Source: Atherinomorus stipes (lineage: Eukaryota; Chordata; Actinopteri; Atheriniformes; Atherinidae). From it: DNA of 64,000 nucleotides. The DNA lies in contig JALJCO010010476.1 in NCBI GenBank assembly GCA_023101725.1, positions 1,116,001-1,180,000 of the forward strand. The letters run 5' to 3'. The notes below the pieces were generated by a model that saw only the letters and a list, made by a program, of their open reading frames with translations, was not told the DNA's origin and did no database searches. The stretch's first letter is position 1. Each line of letters opens with the position of its first letter. Made by a program: the position numbers and the translations under genes. Below, in pieces: positions 37,701 to 64,000 of this stretch.

Positions 37701-38011
37701 ACTTCTTTTTGCAGCCTCTTACCACTAAAAAGCGCCGTGCATTGCTGCGCTCTTCTGGGGTAAAGAAGATTGACGTGGAGGAGAAGCATGAACTTCGGGC
37801 CATTCGCATGTCCAGGGAGGACTGTGGCTGTGATTGCAGAGTTTTCTGTGACCCTGAGACCTGTGCCTGCAGCATTGCAGGGATCAAATGTCAGGTAAAT
37901 CCCATGACACACATATTTTCATGCTCCATGTTCTTTCTTGTGAGAAGAAAAACATAGACAAGGTGCAGGGATCAGTGTTCAACATAGCACATTAAAGAAA
38001 GCATTCAATCA

Positions 38012-38047
<36 letters not shown>

Positions 38048-39236
38048 GAAAAATGCATCACACAGTGATTGCTTTTTTTTTTTTTTTTTTTAGGTGGATC
38101 GTATGTCATTTCCATGTGGCTGCACAAAAGAGGGCTGCAGCAATTCAACTGGAAGAGTAGAGTTTAATCCCATACGTGTTCGAACCCACTTCTTGCACAC
38201 CATCATGAAACTGGAATTGGAGAAGAGTTGCGAGCAGCAGCAAACATCCCCGACAAATGGTTACCATGGTGAAGCTAACAACCTGGGAAGTGGAAACCCT
38301 TTTGCCCAGTCACAGCACAGGTTGGAGTACTCCTTGTCGGATACAGTCCCGCAGACAGCCAGCATGCACCTGCAGGCTACCGAAGATATAGAAGAGCCAC
38401 TAGAGGATGAAGACGAAGAGGAGGAAGATGAAGAAGATGAGGAGGATGAAGAAGAGAATGAAGAAGATGAGGAAGATGAGGAGGATAGTAGCAGTGTTTG
38501 CAGTGGGCTGTCTGACTCCAGCACTCAGAGCTTGGCTAACAGTGACTCTGAGGAAGAAGAGGTTGATGACGAGGATGCAGAGAAGTCTGAGAATTTTGAG
38601 GAGGACATGACAACCCCAGCGGTTTCCCACACCGAAGTGGTGCCCTTGTCCTCTGTGTTGTGTTACAGCGATGCCTCTGTGGCACATGACAACCACATAA
38701 ACGGAAACACTTACTTAATGAACTCTTCCTCGGCTGAGTACTATCAGCTGGGGAGCTCCAGCGCTAACTCCAACGGCCAAACCAGCCAACCCAGCGAACC
38801 CTATAGGGAATCCTTAGTATTCCAAGATCCAGTCAATACGACCAATGCCAGCGTGGTCCAGGGACCGTTCAGCTTGGCTGCTGAGCAATACACAGACTAC
38901 TCTAATCAGACAGAGGAACAATACACAACCAATCACCATTTTACTCTGACTGGTGGTGCTCCTGCTGCGCCTTTGACGTGCTACACACCTGACCCAAAGA
39001 AGGTTGTGTCCAAGGCAGCATTTGTGGAGCAGCCTGACAACCAGAACCAGACACAGTTCCAAAACTACCTGAACAATAACAGCCAGGGTTCCTACAGCAG
39101 CCGCGGCTCATGCATGACGGCAGTACAGCCTCCACAGGAGTCAAATGTTAATGGACATTCTGACCTGACCTTACTAGCAAACAATACTAAGAACCTCCCT
39201 TTACCAGACCATTGCCCTGAGGTCACAGCCATTTAA
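31733..39236 (+). CDS. csrnp3: Cysteine/serine-rich nuclear protein 3
   Basis: Four coding exons: 31733-31883, 35844-36103, 37598-37894 and 38094-39236, joined in phases 1, 0 and 0. All junctions are GT/AG. The product is 616 aa (human CSRNP3 is 585). The start [13 protein letters not shown] matches the family start; an in-frame ATG 12 bases earlier (31721) is possible. Residues 52-58 read SILKREK, and the central [20 protein letters not shown] block follows. The Cys-rich core is CGCDCRVFC (213-221), CAC (226-228), C235 and CGCTKEGC (244-251). An acidic run of Asp/Glu spans about 334-367. The family (Axud1/TAIP) consists of nuclear transcriptional activators linked to apoptosis and development. 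Paralogues csrnp1 and csrnp2 are less likely, given the N terminus and the galnt3 neighbour. Confidence 0.95.
33120..33545 (+). pseudogene. LINE reverse-transcriptase remnant in csrnp3 intron
   Basis: The + strand translation, with stops and frameshifts, reads [11 protein letters not shown], then [41 protein letters not shown], and later [15 protein letters not shown] and the D-L-S-N-A-F-D motif are RT motif regions of fish non-LTR retrotransposons of the L2/Rex1/Jockey type, with the first catalytic Asp in motif A. In-frame stops and loss of the remaining domains show a dead fragment. Confidence 0.75.
34199..34385 (+). mobile_element. Degraded tRNA-derived SINE
   Basis: Shares with the better copy at 43,741-43,955 a B-box-like GGTTCAAGATTC, the block GGCCCTTTGCATCATGTCAT, CTCTCTCTCCC, and AAAGGGCACTAGTACCCAAAA before an A-rich end. 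The A-box half is strongly diverged. Confidence 0.6.
38015..38093 (+). repeat. csrnp3: (TA)n plus T-run at last csrnp3 intron acceptor
   Basis: A TA microsatellite (about 38,020-38,047) lies just upstream of a 19-20 base T run that forms the polypyrimidine tract, ending TTTAG at 38093. Both repeats sit within 75 bases of the acceptor for the largest coding exon. Confidence 0.85.
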
Positions 39237-41170
39237 AGGACCTCACCTTTCAAAGTGTTCTTTCATTACAATATGTTCACTTTAGCCTGACCAAGTGGCA
39301 TTTCTAGGGAACATGATCATTGCCTTTTTTCATTATCTGACCTTAAATTTCAAAGCAATTAACAGCACCGTGACGCATTTTCATCTGTAACTATGAAGCC
39401 ATAGGTTTGTGATGAAAACTGTTTTGAGGGACAGTATTTTTCTTGCAGGTTTCTCCGCAACCATGTTTGTGCTTAGCTACAAAATATAGAACAGATTAAA
39501 AAAAAACAAAAACACAATTTATGTCATGCTGTGCAATGTATCCAGTAATTTCAGATGTAAAGTTCTAGTTTCAAGCAGATATTGTACTGTAGATGGAACT
39601 TTTCTATGTTCGCTGTATGCGTCAAATGTGCAAAAAAAAAAAAAAAAAAAAAAGGTTTACTGTCAGTTTATTTATTGTTGCTGAATTGTACATGTATACT
39701 TATATATTGTAAATGTTTTGATAGAAAATTGCGCATGCTGTTTTGGGATCCTCAGTTGGGGAAAAAAAAATTCCATTGTTTTTGAAAAAATATACATATA
39801 TCTTAAAGTGTTTTTATGTAAACATTTCTTTTGAGTCATGATTTTATGTTTTTTTTATGTTTTTTGAAAAGCATGAAAAAAACCTGAATACTTTGGAAAA
39901 CAGTATGAACCAACATCAAAATCATTTCATAGCCTTTTGCACCTATAGTGTGCATCGGGGTCCAGTGGCATGCAGTTGGTTTTAAAAGACATATCCTTGT
40001 TTCCTTCCAGTTTGCTCTTAAAATCAAATAATTAGCATGTGTCACTGCAGATGCACCTTTTTACTGAGCCATTTCATGAGATCAGTCATATTGATACAGT
40101 TGAAGAAGAAACTATGATTCATTGCAAACAACAAAACTCACTTATCATTAGATAACCATGACTGGCTTCATTCAAACAGTAACCAGTGGTGCAACCTTCT
40201 ACAAACATCAAAGCCGTTTGTTTTGTGGGTCCAAGAAGGATATTGTTTGTTCTACTGAAGTACAGTGTTAACTGACTCTTCTCGTCAATACAGTTGAATT
40301 TGACTGTACTTATTTGTACATAAAACACTTCTGGTTTCACAGAACACAACACAAAAACAGTGCCAGTTTTTAGGAATTGTGTATGGGGTAGACAAATTTG
40401 AAGTTGACAATCAAAACTTGTTTTTGTAAACTAGCTATAAAACAACTAGAAAATGTCTCCTGAGTCTGATCAGCCATCAAATACAATTGAAAAGCCAGAT
40501 ATGATAGATGCAATTGCTTACCAAAAATGTGTAAATAACGTTTTAATATTTATTCATAAATTCCTTGAGATGACTGCTCAACAAATCGTTGACTGGAATA
40601 ACTGAGTAGTTCTACAGTATGGCTGAAGTTCTTCACTCTGCTCCTGCATGAACACAGGCATTTGCTCTTCTTTCAAGCTTTCAATACGTGCAGCTTTGTT
40701 GTGATCAGAGTTCAGCGCCACAACTTCAGTATCAGTTGAGTGATTTCAATCTGCAAAGCAACTTTTCATGAAACGGAGGAAGTGTACAAACTGCTTCATG
40801 TCAATCAGTGGCATCAACATAGCCTTTTGTGCATACTAACTGTGCCAAAGCATATAATGTGAGAAGGCTAGATGCACTGACAGATCATCCAATAAGAAAT
40901 CCTGGGTTTAGGTTTAATTTTCCAATATTTATTATGAATGGTATATTGAAATGTGTATTTATTGTGGTTTACTAAAGTCTGTATTGAGTAAATTGCTTCA
41001 CTATCTTAAAATTGTCTTTTGTTTCTTGGGTGTTGTGAGTTGTAAAGCTTCATGTGCCTGATTTAATTATTTTTCATATTTGGTAAAATGCATACGTTTT
41101 GCACAAAGAGGTACAAAACTTTTTCAATGTGTGGTTTCCAACTGTAAATAAATCCTACATCTTTTTTTTT
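39237..41170 (+). other. csrnp3: csrnp3 3' UTR with poly(A) signal
   Basis: About 1.9 kb of AT-rich sequence follows the TAA stop. AATAAA at 41147-41152 is followed by a long T run from 41,162, a typical cleavage context. Earlier weaker signals cannot be excluded, so the UTR length is an estimate. Confidence 0.6.
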
Positions 41171-41344
41171 TTTTTTTTTTGATCATTTAAACATAATTTT
41201 CAAATAAATTTTATGAAAAATACTTTTAGTGGTGTGAATCCATGCTGAAATGTTGGCGTGCGAGTGCAGGCCGTGGTCTGAGGCGCCCTCTGCAGACCAT
41301 GGGGATGAATGAATGAGACAATGTGGCCATCATTACTACCCAAA

Positions 41345-42492
41345 CTGAATTTATTGAGCTGAAAAAAACTCTTCACACCATTGTTCTCTGACAAAACAAA
41401 AAACAGTCTCCCATTTGAAAAAAGGAATAACACATTCAGCCTGCTCTTAAACCAGTCAAACTAGACTTCACAGCCATCTGAACACTAGTGCCTGCACCAG
41501 AAATGAGTGTACAGACTCCTGTTTAGACATCTAAACAAAGAGTTTCAGGCTGTTGAAGAAATAAAGCTCCAGAGGTGCAATCATTTGAAACCTTTTAAAA
41601 ACACCAAAGCGTAAACCTTTAAATAATACTATGAGATGTTGCTGCAATTAAGACATTTTAAGAGTGAATCATCTTAAATGTTGCAAGTTTGTTTGTACAC
41701 AGTTACTGTTTAAGACCCAACTCACTTTCAATCAACTTAATATACTGACCCAAACTGGCATTCAATCAGCCCACCTTCTAAATGAATCTTTGTATTGACA
41801 ATGCTTTAAAACAAAAGAAAATAACTAAAAAACCCCAAATACATCAGGAGTTAATTGGTGTGTATCAATTGCAGAAGACTAAATTAATTTAAACCTAAAA
41901 TTTGCAGACTGCCACCAACTTCCAACCACTTTCACACCAAGAAAAAGAAATTAAAAGAAAATAAAAATTTCACGATATCCAAGGCACTGGACGGTTCCAA
42001 ATAAGAGGTCTTATGTTACAGGAAATCAACTTTAAGGGGACAAAGCACATCATTCTTGTGTGTTTCAAATTCTCACTGTCTCTTTGGTGCATCACATTTG
42101 GGATTTTTGTGTAACCAGCACAAATATCTAAAATGTCATGATCCTGTGGAACATATGCCAGCTTAAAATACCAAATGCTGCCCATTTTTGTTGCAAAGAC
42201 CTGGAGGAGTGAAAACATCTAAAACACGAAAGAGGCACTAGTCAACATAGTCCATCTTCAATGTTGCAAGAACTGGATGATTCCTTGTACAGTAGGAGTG
42301 GCACATGATGGTCTCTTCCAAAGTCCTGACTTTTCAGCAGCAGTGATTCAGTTCTTCTATATAAAAAAATAAATTAAAACTCAATGCAATCATTAGTCTA
42401 AAAAACAAAAACCTGCATACATTAAAGAATACTTGTGTCCTAGTATGCTCATGCATACAAAGTAGCTATTTGCAAAGTGGTGTTTTGCACGC
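41345..42492 (-). other. galnt3: galnt3 3' UTR with poly(A) signal
   Basis: The minus-strand AATAAA (+ coordinates 41350-41355) lies 1.1 kb past the galnt3 stop, giving a likely 3' end near 41,335. It is only about 180 bases from the csrnp3 poly(A) signal on the other strand. Confidence 0.5.
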
Positions 42493-48781
<6,289 letters not shown>

Positions 48782-49240
48782 TGTTCTTTAATGGAGAGCA
48801 AGAAGGCTTTGAACTGAGATTCAGCTGTAATAAATAAAAACATAATAATAAAGTCAAAAGCTTGATAATAAAGAGGCAACATTATCATTTTGTTAAATTC
48901 AGATACATTAAAAATATATATGGGAAACATTTTGAAACATTGTCATATCACTGCAGCTACATTGTGTGCATTCAGCTCTGCTGCTCTCTAATCAGTAGGG
49001 AAAGAAAAAACTCGGCTCTGGGCTCCTTAAATAACATACCATGAGTCGCGGATCCACGGATTAAGGTTGAAAATCCTCTAAATGTTTTACAAAAAATCCA
49101 ACGAATGGCATCCTGCTTTTACTGGAGATCACCTGGTTGTTAACTCAGGTCCAATGAAAGTAATCGAGGAGACAAAAAAGATTCACTCTGTTCTCTGACT
49201 TCACAAAACTTCCGTGTCGTTGGATCCAGGTGTGCTCCTC
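48782..49240 (-). other. galnt3: galnt3 5' leader: splice acceptor and likely upstream exon
   Basis: The exon with the galnt3 ATG begins at 48824 after TTTATTTATTACAG, so the leader is spliced. On the same strand, ATG|GTATGTT with last exon base 49040 is the nearest good donor and would end an upstream leader exon. Its 5' extent is not resolved. A near-match to the NRF1 palindrome (TGCGCTTGCGCA, 49267-49278) lies just upstream. Confidence 0.4.
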
Positions 49241-49987
49241 TCAGGTAGAAGGCGGCGTCGAGCCAGTGCGCTTGCGCACAGAGGACTCCTGCGTGTCAAA
49301 GTGATAGTAGGAATCCATACCTGAAATACCTACAAGAGAAAGACGCATAAATGTAGACCTCAGCAGCAAACCACGGCCTCTTTTTCTATAATAATGATCT
49401 AAAATCAAATCATTCCTCTTAGTTCGCACAGTGTCATGAAACTCACGATAAATACGAATGAGGTTATTCCAGTTCGTCTCGAGGAATATTAGTGACTGCT
49501 CTCTTCGGAGTTTCGGAGTCAGTAACGGTGTCATTAATAGGATTTGTTTAACTGGCCATTCACTGGGACAGTTGCTGGGTTACAAATAGTGGAAGAACGC
49601 GATATACTCCACCGCATCCAATCATGTCTCTGTGAAACACGATATCATGCCCACAGCTTAAACTTGATTAACAGTCTAGGCTACTATCATGCGGAAAACG
49701 CACATGGTCCAATAAATATGCTGGGAAAAAAGTTCCGAGTCTTCTCATCGTGGATGCAAGCAATCAATAAACATTCACTGGTAAAAGTTTTGAAAGCTGG
49801 CGCTCACCTCCACTCTCAGCCTGTCTAATCCTCGAAATGTCTCACGGATGTCGCGAACAAAGAGTTGGATGCTTGCAGGAGTGAAGACGTGGATTCCCCC
49901 GCAGGGAGTCTGCTCTGGTGCCCAGTTTGAAGCCTCTCTGTCTCTGACTTGCACAGTGACTCCATCTGTAGGAACAGAGTCCCCCAT
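49241..49987 (-). CDS. Unrecognised split reading frame between ttc21b and galnt3
   Basis: I do not recognise this product. Three protein-like segments lie on the minus strand. Segment A (49808-49987) starts MGDSVPTDGV, contains FTPASIQLFVRDIRETF, and ends RVE at a GAG|GTGAGC donor. Segment B (49447 to about 49562 or 49574) includes LRREQSLIFLETNWNNLIRI and ends TATC|GTGAGT. Segment C (49241-49320) follows ATTTCAG, reads MDSYYHFDTQESSVRKR, and stops TGA. The B-C junction is phase-consistent (C|GT gives Arg) across a 126-base intron. The A-B junction is not: A ends in phase 0 while B needs two bases, so a small exon (for example 17 bases near 49,620) or a different start would be required. It could be a small gene, a pseudogene, or spliced galnt3 leader sequence. 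Confidence 0.35.
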
Positions 49988-50159
49988 AGCTTCCCACCCA
50001 GGGCAGGCAGCCAGTTTATGTCCATTAAAGTGCTTAGTGTCCTACATGTCATTCCAGTCACGTTTGTCACTGTATGTATAAGGTTTTATCAATATCGTGT
50101 GCTCAACCAACCATAATCAGTAGAGTAGGCATGAGCAACAAGAATCAACATTCATTTTA

Positions 50160-50673
50160 TAACCAAATAACTTTATTTAAAAAAGAACACACACACACAC
50201 AACAAACGATACAATCCCTCACACATTTACAGGTAAAATCCTAAATCAACTACAAGAAATAACAGAGATGTGAATATGTCATGGAAACTTAGAGTTTAAC
50301 ATAATACAAACACATTTGCATGAATAAATGTTCTTAAGATTTCCTGATGTTCTCATCTTTTTTCCCTGCAAAAACATTTATATAGCTGTTTCTTTGTCTG
50401 TAGGCTTACAGTTGTGCACATGCTTGACTGCCTCTGTGTTTTCTCTATGGATTGCCAGCAACCAGCTTTTAATATGCTCAGTAAAATGATCACAGCAATG
50501 TGTTTGAGGTTCTTCCCATAGAAATATTCAAATAACTGCTCATTTTCAACTTGACAGTAAAGTACAAACAACAAGAGGATTTGCTCACTCTTAACTCATT
50601 TTATTACACAAATGTTGATTTTATATCTGTTTCTCTCCTATGCACACACAAGGAGGTGCGCACAGGTCCAAAA
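50160..50673 (-). other. ttc21b: ttc21b 3' UTR with two poly(A) signals
   Basis: Minus-strand AATAAA motifs lie at + coordinates 50599-50604 and 50172-50177, about 70 and 500 bases past the stop. Either could end the transcript. A (CA)n tract lies at about 50,190-50,201. Confidence 0.55.
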
Positions 50674-62978
<12,305 letters not shown>

Positions 62979-63344
62979 CTGTAATGAAAATAAATAAAAT
63001 CAATACATAAATAACAACATAAAATACAGCAAGAAGAAGGACTGTAATTCTGTGTAACGCATGACAAGTAAAGGGTAATTCCATAGAATTTAGTGGGAAG
63101 TCACAAATCCAAAAGCTCATACTGCCTGAGATACATCTTTGTTTGCTAAATGCATCAGTTTTTACATTTTTTGTTTTTGTTTTTTGTTGTTTTTTTAAAA
63201 AAAACATTGAGTCTTTTTTTTTTCATTGCATGTCATTTTATTCTGCAGAGAACATCAATGTTTTGCAGTGATCAAATAGTAAGGAATAATTTAATTAATA
63301 TTTTAATTAAAATTTTCATTGTCTCATAGTATCAATACGGTAAT
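62979..63344 (-). other. ttc21b: ttc21b intron, left part
   Basis: The acceptor TTCATTACAG for the exon ending at 62978 lies at its left edge. The rest is AT-rich with A and T runs near 63,180-63,220. Confidence 0.6.
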
Positions 63345-63760
63345 AAACATTCATTCATTCATTTTCCGTACCGCTTAGTCCAGTTCAGGGTCGTGGGGGT
63401 TACTGGAGCCTATCCCAGCTATAATCAGGCGAGTGGCAGGGTACACCCTGTCCACGGTGTTGGCCCTGCGTCAGTCTGTCGCAGGGCCAACACAGAGAGG
63501 CAGACAACGATTCACCCTCACATTCATACCTAGGGACAATTTAGAGTGACCAATTAACCTAATATGCATATATTTGGACGGTGGGAGGAAGCCGGAGTAC
63601 CCGGAGATAACCCACGCATACACAGGGAGAAGATGCAAACTCAACACAGGAAGACCACTGTTGGAAATGTTCAAACCCCCTCCCCAGCCGGGAGTCGAAC
63701 TACCGACCATCTTGCTGTGAGGCTGCAGTGCTAACCACCACACCACTGTGCAGCCCAGTA
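63345..63760 (-). mobile_element. tRNA-derived SINE, about 400 bases
   Basis: Read on the minus strand, a tRNA-like head begins near 63,756 with an A-box-like TGGTGTGGTGGTTAGCAC (63729-63746) and B-box-like GGTAGTTCGACTCC (63691-63704). A long body follows, with CCGGGTACTCCGGCTTCCTC and GCTGGGATAGGCTCCAGTAA, ending in an (ATGA)n-like tail near 63,345. This body is one of the most common repeats in teleost genomes; I do not name the family. Confidence 0.75.
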
Positions 63761-64000
63761 ATCAACATAATAAAAATTATTCCAGAAGTAATTGAGTCCT
63801 GCATAAAAGAGGAACTGCAACAGACCTTGTTTTAACTATTCATATTCAGGAATTTTTTTTTATGTCTAGCCAGTCAGGATGGTTGGCAACACGAAACACG
63901 TTATTCTGATTAACAACTCTATAATGACAATAAAATCCAAGAATCACTTTTAAAGTGTTGTCAAGAACAGATATTTTAGCTACTGAGAAAACTGTGCAGC
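63761..64000 (-). other. ttc21b: ttc21b intron continuing past the window edge
   Basis: No exon is recognisable here. The next upstream ttc21b exons lie beyond 64,000. Confidence 0.5.

Noticed and set aside
49603..49640. 17-base micro-exon that would close the phase between segments A and B
   Set aside because: The acceptor (TTTCACAG) and donor (GCG|GTGGAG) exist, but such a short exon cannot be supported without transcript data.

Overview
The window is nuclear DNA of a ray-finned fish, probably a percomorph teleost. Three split genes have canonical GT/AG junctions and clear similarity to vertebrate proteins. Between them lie fish-style repeats: hAT, Tc1/mariner and TTAA-type elements, tRNA-derived SINEs, LINE tails and long (TA)n, (CA)n and (GATA)n arrays. 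There is no sign of prokaryotic, organellar or viral content.

Layout. Positions 1-14,900 hold no recognisable gene and are mostly repeats: a 750-base purine-rich tract, several hairpin or terminal-inverted-repeat elements, a BED-finger hAT remnant, a 1.48-kb non-autonomous hAT and a decayed Tc1 copy. A TATA-bearing, GC-richer stretch at about 14.9-15.2 kb ends in a good splice donor and is the best candidate for a csrnp3 5' exon, which would give a first intron of about 16.5 kb. The csrnp3 coding exons (+ strand) run from 31,733 to 39,236, followed by a 3' UTR to about 41.15 kb. galnt3 (- strand, CDS 42,493-48,781, ten coding exons, 624 aa) is convergent with csrnp3. ttc21b (- strand) fills 50,674 to the right edge: 21 coding exons for about the last 1,018 residues, with the N-terminal part outside the window.

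The order csrnp3 - galnt3 - ttc21b, with csrnp3 facing the other two, matches human 2q24.3 (CSRNP3-GALNT3-TTC21B), so this is a conserved vertebrate block. The products do not form one pathway. Csrnp3 is a Cys/Ser-rich nuclear transcriptional regulator, Galnt3 is a Golgi mucin-type O-glycosyltransferase (FGF23 is a known mammalian substrate), and Ttc21b is IFT139 of the ciliary IFT-A complex.

I found no new multi-gene system. The most interesting items are an unrecognised split reading frame squeezed between ttc21b and galnt3 (49,241-49,987, - strand), a one-base phase break in ttc21b at a G homopolymer, and several mobile elements whose exact ends and target-site duplications can be read directly.
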